A stretch of 36,675 bases of DNA from an uncultured Geobacteraceae bacterium (GTDB lineage Bacteria; Desulfobacterota; Desulfuromonadia; Geobacterales; Pseudopelobacteraceae): positions 1 through 36,675 of the forward strand of contig CAJBRY010000680.1 in the NCBI GenBank assembly GCA_903958085.1, in the 5' to 3' direction. The notes below the pieces were generated by a model, which ran no database searches, had not been told where the DNA came from, and worked only from the letters and a program-made list of their open reading frames with translations. A program made the position numbers and the translations under genes. This document shows positions 1 through 8,525 of this stretch, piece by piece; position 1 is the first letter of the stretch, and each line of letters opens with the position of its first letter.

Positions 1-80
1 CATAGAGAATTGGTATATATTCACCTTGGATTTTGTCGTCTGATAGTTGCAATAAGTGGAATAGGTAGAATTAACAGAAT

Positions 81-110
81 AAAAAAAGGGAGGCTTTTTC
101 AAGCCCCCCT
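81..110 (-). terminator. Rho-independent terminator of the prepilin gene
   Basis: Read on the minus strand, AGGGGGGCTT and AAGCCTCCCT flank a GAAA loop, followed at once by a run of seven T. The stem is G/C-rich with one mismatch. It lies about 20 bases past the prepilin stop codon, so it ends that transcript. The remaining bases 1-80 hold nothing I can recognise. Confidence 0.85.
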
Positions 111-132
111 CTACTAAAAATATTTGTATCGA

Positions 133-864
133 TTAGAACGGACGGTCGAATGCCCAGACAGTTGCACGCACATCAGTATTTGCCCATGTATAGGCAACAT
201 TCGTAGAAGAATAGTTATTAAATAACGGTGATAAAACTGACTTTGTTGTGTCTGGAGTTGCAGTTACAGCCTTGTTCGACGACCTGAAACTTCCTTTTCC
301 AGCATCTGCCTCTCCATCCAAAGCAGTATCAATGGCTTTAAAAAGTTCTAGATCCTCTTTTGAATAAGAAGCAGTACAGTCCTTATCTTTGCACATTACA
401 ATTACGTTTCTGTTCGTGCCTGTAATAGGGAGCCCAGGCACGTTTCCAAAGTACATATAGTAAGTATACGAACCCACAACTACGGGGTTTGCTGGAGCGT
501 GCGACATAGTAGTTGTGATTTCTGTAAGCGCACTGGCAGTAGTTTCTTCAGTTGCCCCACCATCGCCAATTACACCATTTTTACCTGAGTCACCTGGATA
601 CCGTCCGTTACGATCCAGATAGGCCAAACTCAAATTGCGCCAAGTGCTGGCAGCAGAGATGACCTTCTTGGCATTCGCGTTGATTATCAAATCCTGCCCC
701 TTAACAATTGCGGCAATGATAATCCCGATGATAACCAAAACAATTGCCATCTCAACAAGAGAAAAACCCCTATGGTTTCTGATTCGCGCTACAAGGCCAA
801 GTTTTTTCGGTTCTTCCACGGTTTCCATCTTGGTTTCCAGCTCAGTATCCATCTTTGGTTCCAT
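133..864 (-). CDS. MSHA/type IV-like prepilin
   Basis: Probable pilin subunit, processed by prepilin peptidase and polymerised by the Msh machinery encoded just upstream. The class III signal is clear: a hydrophilic leader ends in RNHRG, followed by FSLVEMAIVLVIIGIIIAA with Glu at +5 and a long hydrophobic helix. GRYPGD after the helix is common in MSHA-type and Geobacter prepilins. The ORF track begins at 936, but I choose the ATG at 864 because AGGAGCGG lies just before it; this gives 243 residues. The leader is then about 33 residues, long and acidic, against the usual 5-25. The gene follows the eight-gene msh operon but has its own promoter and terminator, as expected for an abundant subunit. 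It could be a major or a minor pilin; no symbol is assigned. Confidence 0.85.
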   Translation of the reverse strand: MEPKMDTELETKMETVEEPKKLGLVARIRNHRGFSLVEMAIVLVIIGIIIAAIVKGQDLIINANAKKVISAASTWRNLSLAYLDRNGRYPGDSGKNGVIGDGGATEETTASALTEITTTMSHAPANPVVVGSYTYYMYFGNVPGLPITGTNRNVIVMCKDKDCTASYSKEDLELFKAIDTALDGEADAGKGSFRSSNKAVTATPDTTKSVLSPLFNNYSSTNVAYTWANTDVRATVWAFDRPF

Positions 865-917
865 ATTTCCGCTCCTTTTCTGGTTGGAATCTAGATCAAA
901 AAGTATATGTTCATACG

Positions 918-946
918 CGTATACTATGTAAAACAAGGTTAGTCAA
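918..946 (-). promoter_or_regulatory. Sigma-70-like promoter of the prepilin gene
   Basis: On the minus strand, TTGACT is followed by 17 bases and then TATACG, a near-consensus -35/-10 pair. The predicted start near 911 leaves a leader of about 45 bases before the ATG at 864. The -10 overlaps the 10-bp perfect palindrome ATACGCGTAT (913-922), which could be an operator. The site lies in the 119-bp gap after mshN, so the prepilin can be made independently of the assembly operon. Confidence 0.6.
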
Positions 947-983
947 GAAAACTTGTTAATAATTTAGGGGCTTGAACATTTTT

Positions 984-2063
984 TTATTCCTCAAGCCTCA
1001 TAAGTTTGTCCTTTGCCTCTTTTTTCAGTGTAGAACTTGCATTCGGCAGAGTCAAAATATGGCGATATGCCCTGACCGCTTCGATTCGGTTCCCCTTGCG
1101 TTCATGTATCCGCGCCATGCCGTGGAGAGCCAGCGGATCTCCTGCTTCTGCCATCTGTCGGTAAGTCATTGCCGCCTCTTCAAGCTTGCCCGTTCTCTCC
1201 TGAAGGATGCCGAGGTTGATAGCCAGAGTCCTGTTGGTCGGATCGGCTGAAGACGCTTTTGAAAAGAGCTGAAGAGCTTCAAGGCTGTTCCCTGATGATG
1301 AATAGGCGATAGCCGCATTGATCATTGCAGGAACGTAGTCAGGTTTTTCCTCCAAAGCCAGTTTTGCTTCCTCGGCTCCTTCATTGAACATACCGAGGTT
1401 ATTAAGAGCAGCCGCTACGTTGTTCCTTATCTTGAAATTATCTGGATCAATCTTCAGCGCTTTCCGGTAGCTTGCCAAAGCTGATCTCCAGTCTGATACC
1501 AGCTCGGCTGATCTGGCTGAATACAGAAGCGCGTCCCGCTTTGCTGTATCAGCTCTACCTGATGAGGCAGAGTCGGGGGCGATTGTTACCGGTACAGCTT
1601 TAATTGCCAATCCATCTGGCGGATTGTATCTGATATACGGTTTATGTCTGGTCGGCTTTTTTGTCGGCGCCGCTTTTTTTCGAGCTGGTACTGCTGCAAC
1701 AATTTCTTCGGGTTCGTCTTTTTGTTCTACTGACGGCATTACGACCGCCTGAGGTGTTGCCGGTTCAGACACCACTGGCACAGGAACAGGCAGAGGAACA
1801 ATCGGTGTCAGTGGTTTAGGTGCCTGTGGCACAACCGCCGAGGTACCTGTAACCAGCTGTACCATCCATTCATACTGGGTAACGGCGACCAGACCAATTG
1901 CAATTGCTGCGACTGATATCGCAGATATGACTACATATCGGTTTTTAATATTCTGATCTTTAGCCGGAAAACCATGTGCACGGCTTAGTGTCGGCGGAAT
2001 ATCCTTCATCCCTGCCGATTCGCCGGTGCTTTTTTTTGATAGTAGATCAGCCAGAAGACTCAT
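984..2063 (-). CDS. mshN: MshN-like TPR protein of the MSHA pilus operon
   Basis: Predicted bitopic inner-membrane protein with a periplasmic TPR domain, probably an assembly or scaffold factor for the pilus. The 359-residue product has a short cytoplasmic N-terminus, one membrane segment near residues 45-65 (VVISAISVAAIAIGLVAV), a Pro/Val-rich linker, a basic stretch (RKKAAPTKKPTRHK), and several TPR units from about residue 180 to the end (for example WRSALASYRKALKIDPDN and EALQLFSKASSADPTN). It lies 20 bases after mshM and is last in the operon before the prepilin. The MshN name follows from architecture and position; the sequence match to MshN was not tested. No strong ribosome site precedes it, suggesting coupling to mshM. 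Confidence 0.7.
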   Translation of the reverse strand: MSLLADLLSKKSTGESAGMKDIPPTLSRAHGFPAKDQNIKNRYVVISAISVAAIAIGLVAVTQYEWMVQLVTGTSAVVPQAPKPLTPIVPLPVPVPVVSEPATPQAVVMPSVEQKDEPEEIVAAVPARKKAAPTKKPTRHKPYIRYNPPDGLAIKAVPVTIAPDSASSGRADTAKRDALLYSARSAELVSDWRSALASYRKALKIDPDNFKIRNNVAAALNNLGMFNEGAEEAKLALEEKPDYVPAMINAAIAYSSSGNSLEALQLFSKASSADPTNRTLAINLGILQERTGKLEEAAMTYRQMAEAGDPLALHGMARIHERKGNRIEAVRAYRHILTLPNASSTLKKEAKDKLMRLEE

Positions 2064-2083
2064 TCAAAAATACCAGTCCGTTA

Positions 2084-3925
2084 TCATTTAAGTGTTGGGT
2101 GCAAAACATATTGGGACTCATTATAGAGCAGCAGCAACGTCATGGAATCAGGCTGGCCTGTGCTTTTCAACCCTTTTGCCTTTTGATACTGCCTGAGCGC
2201 AGTTTCCGTTTTTTGATCAAAAACACCGCTTTCCGATGTTGTCATTCCTGCATTTTGCAACAATTTCTGGAGTGTGGAAATTGCTTTTCCTTCAGAGCCT
2301 TTGGCGACGCGTGCAGGTATCTTAACATAGTTTTTCCATGGAATTAACGCTTTGCGCCGCCATACTGCTTCGAACTCACTTCTGGAAAGCGTGCTTTTGG
2401 ATGCCAGAGGTGGATCTATCCTGAATTCGTTGCTTGAAGCTTTAAGCAGCGCAACATAGATGTCCCCACCCTTCGGGGAGTAAGCAACCGAAACCAGTGA
2501 AGGATAGTTGCTCTTCAGCAGTTCATCGACAGTTCCGGTGAAGGGCTGAAGTCGCATGCTCCTGGCTGAAGTCAGGCTGACAAGATAAGAGGTGAGAGTT
2601 CCCTTTGCAAGTTCTGTTTTTTCTACAGCCGGATAATTCCATGCTGCAAGAATAGCATTGAAGGCTGATACCGCCATGCGCCTGGGGTCGGCAGCGGCTG
2701 TTTCACGTGCGGCGTCAGCGGCAAAAGAGCTCTCTTTTTGTGGAGTGACTGTAATTGTTTTTTTGCCTGTGCTTGCGGAAGTAGATCGACTAAAACGTGC
2801 AGAGCTTGTCGAGGCATATACTGTGGCTGTCGGTTTTGCCGTTGAACGATTCAGCATTCTGGCAGACGAAAGCGGTGCCATTTTTAATTGCGGAGTCGGC
2901 GATGGCAACACCATAGCGGTCAGCAGATCCCATTTTTCACGGATTATCAGGGTACCGACTCCAATGGCAGCAATCAGTAATAACCAGATAAGCATGACGA
3001 TAACGCGGCGCGGGGAAAAACTCATGGCGAACAGGCCGCTTGATCTGCCGCTAAAAGGTTGGAGCTCCCGACGGTGACTGGCTGGCGGCTTGACGGTCGC
3101 TTCCCGTGGAGCGGCTGCTTCCATGACATCTGAGGCGCCCTGCTCTACATGCGTTGCTTTAACTTCTCTGCTGTTTCCGAGGAACGCAGACATGAGCGCA
3201 CGAGAGGCCAGCAGATTTATGGTGCGCGGAATGCCGCCGGAAAGTTCGTAAACCAGATCCTTGGCCTTCTGATTAAACAGCAGAGAGTTATTCCCACCCC
3301 GGATCAGTCTTGTATTTATGTAATCGGAGGTCTCCGGCGATGTCAGGGGTTTGAGCTGGACTCGAACCGTAATGCGCTGATTCAGCTGACGGAGTGGAGC
3401 ACTGAGAAGCTTGTCGCACAGTTCATGCTGGCCGATAAGCATAATCTGGAGCAGCTTTTCTTTTTCGGTCTCCAGATTTGAAAGCAGCCTGAGTTCTTCA
3501 AGAGTCGTGTCAGGAAGCTCCTGAGCCTCGTCAACTATTATTACCACCCGTTTGTCATTGGCTGCATGACTCAGCAGAAAGTCGCGGAATGCTTTGAGCA
3601 TGTCATTTTTATTTGTGGTGGTGCGCGGAATTTTAAAATCATCTAGGATGGCCTGAAAAAATTCGTCAGGCATAAGTCGCGGCGTCATGATCAATGCTAT
3701 TTCAGCACGATCTTTCCATTTATCTGTGAAGATACGCAGTATGGTGGTCTTGCCGGTTCCAGGCTCACCCGTAAGGACGCAAAAACCTTCTTTCTGTTTA
3801 ACGCAGTATTCGAGCGAGAGGAGCGCGGTGGCGTGAGCAGGTGAATTGTAAAAGTAGGCGATATCCGGCGTGAGTCGGAACGGGTCATCGTTTAGATAGA
3901 AAAATGAGAGATAATCCGCTGCCAT
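2084..3925 (-). CDS. mshM: MshM/ExeA-like AAA ATPase with peptidoglycan-binding domain
   Basis: Predicted ATPase that helps place or assemble the secretin through the cell wall, as ExeA/GspA does in type II secretion. The 613-residue protein has an N-terminal AAA domain with Walker A GEPGTGKTT (residues 53-61) and Walker B VVIIVDEAQEL. A membrane segment follows (VIVMLIWLLLIAAIGVGTLII, about 308-328), then a Ser/Thr-rich linker, a central periplasmic region, and a C-terminal PG_binding_1 domain (ISTLQKLLQNAG to TGQPDSMTLLLLY). A canonical MshM is about half this length, so this one is closer to GspA/ExeA in build. A strong AGGAGG lies about 12 bases before the start. It sits between mshG and mshN. 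Confidence 0.85.
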   Translation of the reverse strand: MAADYLSFFYLNDDPFRLTPDIAYFYNSPAHATALLSLEYCVKQKEGFCVLTGEPGTGKTTILRIFTDKWKDRAEIALIMTPRLMPDEFFQAILDDFKIPRTTTNKNDMLKAFRDFLLSHAANDKRVVIIVDEAQELPDTTLEELRLLSNLETEKEKLLQIMLIGQHELCDKLLSAPLRQLNQRITVRVQLKPLTSPETSDYINTRLIRGGNNSLLFNQKAKDLVYELSGGIPRTINLLASRALMSAFLGNSREVKATHVEQGASDVMEAAAPREATVKPPASHRRELQPFSGRSSGLFAMSFSPRRVIVMLIWLLLIAAIGVGTLIIREKWDLLTAMVLPSPTPQLKMAPLSSARMLNRSTAKPTATVYASTSSARFSRSTSASTGKKTITVTPQKESSFAADAARETAAADPRRMAVSAFNAILAAWNYPAVEKTELAKGTLTSYLVSLTSARSMRLQPFTGTVDELLKSNYPSLVSVAYSPKGGDIYVALLKASSNEFRIDPPLASKSTLSRSEFEAVWRRKALIPWKNYVKIPARVAKGSEGKAISTLQKLLQNAGMTTSESGVFDQKTETALRQYQKAKGLKSTGQPDSMTLLLLYNESQYVLHPTLK

Positions 3926-3941
3926 GCTCTGCTAGAACCTC

Positions 3942-5159
3942 CTAAGCTTTTCCGACCGTGGAGACAAGGTCGTAAATAGGGAGCAACAATCCCATTATCA
4001 TAATGGCAAAAAGTCCACCAATTACAACCATAGCAAGTGGTTCGACTATCTTGCCAAGAGTGTCGGTGGCATTGTCCAGCTTTGTCGTGAAGTACTTAGC
4101 CAGAAAATCGAACTGTTTGTCAAGGCTTCCGCTCGTTTCTCCGACGCGGATTTTGCTTATGACCAGTGGTGGCAGGATTTTCTGCTGCTCTAAAGATTCT
4201 GAAATCGGCCTGCCATAGAGAATGTTCTCTTTGGCTTTGAGGAGATTAACCGCAAAATATTCGTTCCCCAATGCCGGAATCAATAGATCAAAAAGCCTTT
4301 CAATAGCAATCCCTGCCGCCATAAGTATTCTGAACTGCTCCGAAAATGTAGCCAGCAGTTTATTGAAAATAATTACTTTTATGAACGGAAGCTTAATCAG
4401 AGTAAGATCGCGTATGTATCTGAACTGGCGGTTCTTACCCAATAAAATTATTACGAGGGGAGTCAAGGACAGTGTAAAAAACAGCATTTTCCAGTGTGAC
4501 TGGAAGAAATTGCTGGTTGCGATTATTGCTAGAGTGAGAGCGGGAAGCTTTACCCCTAATCCCTTAAGAGTTACGACAAGATTAGGAATTACGAAAAGCA
4601 TCCAGAAGGTCAGGGCTCCGAATATGGCTGCGAAGGCAATAACAGGATTCAGGAGTGCTTTTCTGATGGCGGCGGAGAGATCAAGCATCCGCTGAAGATG
4701 TTCGGAAGCTTTTCTCAGGTTTTCTTCAAGGTGCCCAGTTTCCTCACCGACTAATACCAGCGTCTTGACGATGTCTGGAAACAGTTTGCCCTGTGCTTCC
4801 AAAGCAGCCGACAGAGAACTGCCACGTTCCAGTCTCTGTTTAATATCGGAAATAAACGGTTTGAATGCTTTTTTTGTTGTCGAGATAAGGATGTCATCGA
4901 GTACCGCAATGATTGGTATTCCGGCATTCATCATGACCGAGAAACTCTGAGTGAATTCGAGAATATCCTGTCTGCCTACCTGAATTTTTTTGAAGAGCTG
5001 ATAAAGATAGGATTGCTGACTGGTCGCCTCGCGAATAGAAACAATATATAGTCCCTTCTCGTTCAGATCTCTTGTAGCTGATGTAATTGTTTCTGACGCC
5101 AGTCTCCCCTTTACGTTCTTTCCGGAGTAGTCTATTGCGTCGTAGGAGTAGTTCCTCAT
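3942..5159 (-). CDS. mshG: MSHA inner-membrane platform protein, GspF/PilC family
   Basis: Polytopic inner-membrane platform on which the MshE ATPase drives pilin assembly. The 405 residues match the family's usual length and show two T2SSF repeats, one beginning near FTQSFSVMMNAGIPI (about residue 69) and one near FSEQFRILMAAGIAIERLFD (about 272). Hydrophobic segments include AFAAIFGALTFWMLFVIPNLV, MLFFTLSLTPLVIILLG and the C-terminal AMVVIGGLFAIMIMGLLLPIYDLV. The N-terminus YSYDAIDYSGKNVKGRL is also typical. The start overlaps the mshE stop by four bases (ATGA), so the two are translationally coupled. Confidence 0.92.
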   Translation of the reverse strand: MRNYSYDAIDYSGKNVKGRLASETITSATRDLNEKGLYIVSIREATSQQSYLYQLFKKIQVGRQDILEFTQSFSVMMNAGIPIIAVLDDILISTTKKAFKPFISDIKQRLERGSSLSAALEAQGKLFPDIVKTLVLVGEETGHLEENLRKASEHLQRMLDLSAAIRKALLNPVIAFAAIFGALTFWMLFVIPNLVVTLKGLGVKLPALTLAIIATSNFFQSHWKMLFFTLSLTPLVIILLGKNRQFRYIRDLTLIKLPFIKVIIFNKLLATFSEQFRILMAAGIAIERLFDLLIPALGNEYFAVNLLKAKENILYGRPISESLEQQKILPPLVISKIRVGETSGSLDKQFDFLAKYFTTKLDNATDTLGKIVEPLAMVVIGGLFAIMIMGLLLPIYDLVSTVGKA

Positions 5160-6808
5160 CCAACAACTCTTTGAATCTCATTGATGGTTGTCTGACCGGC
5201 GGCCACCTGTTTAAGCCCCTCAGTAAAGAGCGGAACCATGCCTCCGCGCAGAGCCGCCTGAAAGACTGCTTCCATTGAGGCTTCAGAGTAGATCAGTTCC
5301 TTGATCTCTGAGCTAAAAACCATTACCTCGGCGATTGATGTCCTGCCGGAATAGCCACTGTTTCCGCATCTGTCGCATCCTGCTCCACGAAAAGCACTGT
5401 TTCTTTCCATTCCAGCATTCCTGAAGAGCAGCTGTTCTTTCTCCCCCAGTTCGTACTCCTCTTTGCAGTAGTGGCAGATTTTGCGTACAAGGCGCTGGGA
5501 AAGAACTGCCAGTATGGTTGAAGAAAGCAGCAGTTTGCTCATTCCCAAGTCAAGCAGACGGGGAATGGATGTTACTGCATCGGTTGCATGCAGAGTGGAA
5601 AGCAGGAGATGCCCTGTAATTGAACTGCGGATTGCAATCTGGGCTGTTTCCTTGTCGCGAATTTCCCCCATAAGCATTACATCCGGATCCTGCCGCATGA
5701 AGGTTCTGGCTGACGATGCAAAGGTGTAGCCTGTTTTGTCGTTGACCTCGGTCTGGCGGACAAAATTAAGGCGGTATTCTACCGGATCTTCGACAGTTAT
5801 AACGTTTTTATCGAGCAAATCAAGTTCGCGAAGACAGGAGTATAAAGTTGTGGTTTTGCCGCTTCCGGTTGGGCCGGTTATAAGTATGATGCCGTGGGTT
5901 TTGCTGAAAAGCTGACGTAAAGTTTCAATAATATCATCGTTTAGCCCCAGTGAATTGATATTCCTGATAGAACCACTCGTGGAGAGAATTCTCATTACAA
6001 TATTTTCGCCATGCACAGTTGGAGCCGTGGATATGCGCAGTTCGTATTTCTTTTTTCTAAACAGCTGAGTGAAAGCACCATCCTGAGGAAGTCTCTGCTC
6101 GGTTATGTCCATCTGGGCCATGATTTTTATTCGCGAAGCCAGAGATGTAAGAACAATTTTAGGAAGGCAGTGGGAATATTTAAGCACACCGTCAATTCGG
6201 TAAAAAATGTGGAGTACCTCTTCAGAGGGTGTCAAATGAATGTCTGAGGCCAGCTTCTGAATGGCATCCATGACAAGAAGCTCAGTCAGATCGGGGATGT
6301 CGGCATTTTGAATTGCTGCAGCCGTATTAAGGCCTGCCAGCAATGTTTCCAGGCGCTGCTGTACCGAGTTATTTGCAAAATAGTAGGCGCACTCGATGCT
6401 GTCTCCAAAAGCCTCCTCGTCAACAAGGAAAACTTTGGGTCGCTTCCCGGTTAACTGGATAACGTTATCTATTGCAACAAAGTTGCTGGGGGAAAGAATT
6501 CCGATAGAAAGAACATCATCCGTAAGTTCCAGCGGAATGTAGCCGTTTTTTAAGGCAGTTTCTTTAGGGATGCAGCGCAGAGCCTGCTCGGATAGAGTGA
6601 AAGTACGAAGATCAAGATACTCAATGCCGGCCTGCTGGGCAACAGTTCGGGCAAATTCCTGTGACGTCAGAAATCCGAGAGAAATAAGAGTTTCAGCAAG
6701 TGTTGCACCTGTTACGCGTTGTTGAATGATGGCAATGTTGAGCTGTTTGGCAGAGATTAAGCCTTTTGACAGCAGGAGCTCAAACAGATTATCCGGAGCG
6801 GGCAACAT
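5156..6808 (-). CDS. mshE: MSHA pilus assembly ATPase, GspE/PilB family
   Basis: Hexameric cytoplasmic ATPase powering pilus extension. The 550-residue protein has an N-terminal MshEN/T2SSE_N region and a catalytic domain with Walker A GPTGSGKTTTLY (about 311-322), an Asp box (VITVEDPVEYRL), Walker B DPDVMLMGEIRD, a His box (LLSTLHATDAV) and a four-cysteine zinc motif (CHYC...CDRC, about 441-482). The two 24-residue MshEN motifs are recognisable at residues 7-30 and 36-59, but both invariant Arg and nearby Gly are replaced (N7/F9 and T36/A38), so c-di-GMP control may be lost. AGGTG lies about 8 bases before the start. Confidence 0.93.
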   Translation of the reverse strand: MLPAPDNLFELLLSKGLISAKQLNIAIIQQRVTGATLAETLISLGFLTSQEFARTVAQQAGIEYLDLRTFTLSEQALRCIPKETALKNGYIPLELTDDVLSIGILSPSNFVAIDNVIQLTGKRPKVFLVDEEAFGDSIECAYYFANNSVQQRLETLLAGLNTAAAIQNADIPDLTELLVMDAIQKLASDIHLTPSEEVLHIFYRIDGVLKYSHCLPKIVLTSLASRIKIMAQMDITEQRLPQDGAFTQLFRKKKYELRISTAPTVHGENIVMRILSTSGSIRNINSLGLNDDIIETLRQLFSKTHGIILITGPTGSGKTTTLYSCLRELDLLDKNVITVEDPVEYRLNFVRQTEVNDKTGYTFASSARTFMRQDPDVMLMGEIRDKETAQIAIRSSITGHLLLSTLHATDAVTSIPRLLDLGMSKLLLSSTILAVLSQRLVRKICHYCKEEYELGEKEQLLFRNAGMERNSAFRGAGCDRCGNSGYSGRTSIAEVMVFSSEIKELIYSEASMEAVFQAALRGGMVPLFTEGLKQVAAGQTTINEIQRVVG

Positions 6809-6839
6809 ATAGTTTCACCTGCCTGAACGCAAACGAACT

Positions 6840-8525
6840 TTACTCATTTTCAACTATATGAGGGCGCAGGAGAAGCACCAGTTCAGATCTTGATTCAGTA
6901 TTGTTTGTTCTGGTGAAGATCTTGCCAAGGTACGGTATATCGCCGATGAGCGGTATCTTCTCTTGATTTGAGGATTCCTTCTTCGAGATCAGGCCGCCTA
7001 TGATTACCATTTGACCATCCCGCATCTTGACGGTGGTTGTCATCTCGCGCAGAGCAACGGTTGGTATGGTAATTGTGGTCTGGTTGCTGCCGCTGCCGAA
7101 GGTTTTGTCCTGCAGGTTCACCAGGTCAGACGTTATAGGAGTAATATTGAGCGAAATGTCACCTTTTTCAGATATGAAAGGTACTATGCCGATAATCATA
7201 CCCGAAAGAACGCTTGTGGTTTCAGGGACGAAGCTTATAGTATTACCCCCTGCATTAGTTGACGTGGTAGTGGTCACTTTTGAAATAAAACTGGTGTTAG
7301 TTCCGACGGTTAAAATGGAGGCATGACCGTTCATGACATTGATTTTTGGGTTGGAGAGGGTTTTGATCTCTCCTTGAGTTTTCAGAGATGTGAGCAGTGC
7401 CTGGAAGTCCGTTCTAGCAAGCCCTACCTGAAATTTTGAACTGTTGGCAGCAGCATTACTGGCATCATTGAAAGAGGTGTTTGCAAGATTGAGACTGCCT
7501 AAACCACCACTAAGCGTGCCGCCCAGTGCTCCTGCATTTTTGAGAAAGGACCAATCAATTCCGAAGTTGAGTCCTTCATTCAGAGTAACTTCAATGATTC
7601 TAGCCTCGATCATCACCTGGCGGTTTAGAACCTTCCTGACATTATCCAGATACTGTTCAACCTTCTCCAGATTTTTTCTGGAGGCGGTCACCATTATCGT
7701 TCCGGTAAGACGGTTCACTGTGACGCTTTGCTGTGCGCCCCCTTCTCCTGATCTGTTGGTAGTTTTGTGTTTTTGATCAATCCCACTACCGGTCTGTGCG
7801 GCGGAAGTCCCACGCTTATCCATAATGCTTGCAAGAGATGACTCCATGGAACTCCAGAAATCATGAGCCTTGCCGTCGGCCTTGCTGCCTGCCGTAATTG
7901 CAGCGCTCATTCCTGCTCCGGAAATATTTCCACCGACGTCCATCGAATAAGAATTGACAAGAGCCGGGTGCCCCAATTCAAAAACTCTCGTACCGACCGA
8001 CTCAACTTTGAGGACATTATTGGTTATCGTGTAGAAGCAATCGGCGCTTGAGAACACACTTTTCAGCGCATCCTCTGCGGTAGCATTCTTAAGAGACAGA
8101 GTGATGGGCTGGTCGAGAGGCACATCCCGGTCTATCATAAGATTTAATCCGCTTGCGTCGGCAATAATATGAAGGACGTCACCGAGCGTACTGTTTCTTA
8201 CGACAATAGTGACAATTTTGGTTTTAAGCGGAACTATCTCCTCCGGCATTGAAACAAAAGCCGGCGGCTGCGGCTCAGATGGTGGTGGAGGGGGGTCAAC
8301 TTTCCAGGCCGGTGAGCGCGGGATGCTGTCATTTATGAGATGCTCATCCGACTTTGCAGCCTGTTTGTTGGAAGAACAGGCCGTCAGCATCGCTACAGCA
8401 AGAACAGGCAACATGTACCTGCAGAGGACGGCAGTTATAGTTGAAAATAATTTGGATATCGACCTTGCCCCGGTAGTCTGTGACATGGGATTAACAGCTA
8501 TGCTGATTATTCTGTGGTCAACCAT
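6840..8525 (-). CDS. mshL: MSHA secretin (outer-membrane pore lipoprotein)
   Basis: Outer-membrane secretin through which the pilus leaves the cell. The 561-residue protein begins with a long signal ending in the lipobox LTAC (Cys50 from this start). It has a secretin/TonB short N-terminal (STN)-like domain near residues 105-165 (TLGDVLHIIADASGLNLMIDRDV), N-domain material, and a C-terminal secretin domain with typical stretches: MIEARIIEVTLNEGLNFGIDW, VPFISEKGDISLNITP and GLISKKESSNQEKIPLIGDIPYLGKIF. The chosen start has a good GGAAGGA site and overlaps mshK by 19 bases. The internal Met14 would give a more ordinary signal length but has no ribosome site. Confidence 0.93.
   Translation of the reverse strand: MVDHRIISIAVNPMSQTTGARSISKLFSTITAVLCRYMLPVLAVAMLTACSSNKQAAKSDEHLINDSIPRSPAWKVDPPPPPSEPQPPAFVSMPEEIVPLKTKIVTIVVRNSTLGDVLHIIADASGLNLMIDRDVPLDQPITLSLKNATAEDALKSVFSSADCFYTITNNVLKVESVGTRVFELGHPALVNSYSMDVGGNISGAGMSAAITAGSKADGKAHDFWSSMESSLASIMDKRGTSAAQTGSGIDQKHKTTNRSGEGGAQQSVTVNRLTGTIMVTASRKNLEKVEQYLDNVRKVLNRQVMIEARIIEVTLNEGLNFGIDWSFLKNAGALGGTLSGGLGSLNLANTSFNDASNAAANSSKFQVGLARTDFQALLTSLKTQGEIKTLSNPKINVMNGHASILTVGTNTSFISKVTTTTSTNAGGNTISFVPETTSVLSGMIIGIVPFISEKGDISLNITPITSDLVNLQDKTFGSGSNQTTITIPTVALREMTTTVKMRDGQMVIIGGLISKKESSNQEKIPLIGDIPYLGKIFTRTNNTESRSELVLLLRPHIVENE

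Noticed and set aside
960-1000. Hairpin GGGGCTTGA/TCAAGCCTC at the mshN end
   Set aside because: The stem includes the last mshN codons, has a long loop and no T-run after it, so it is not a convincing terminator.
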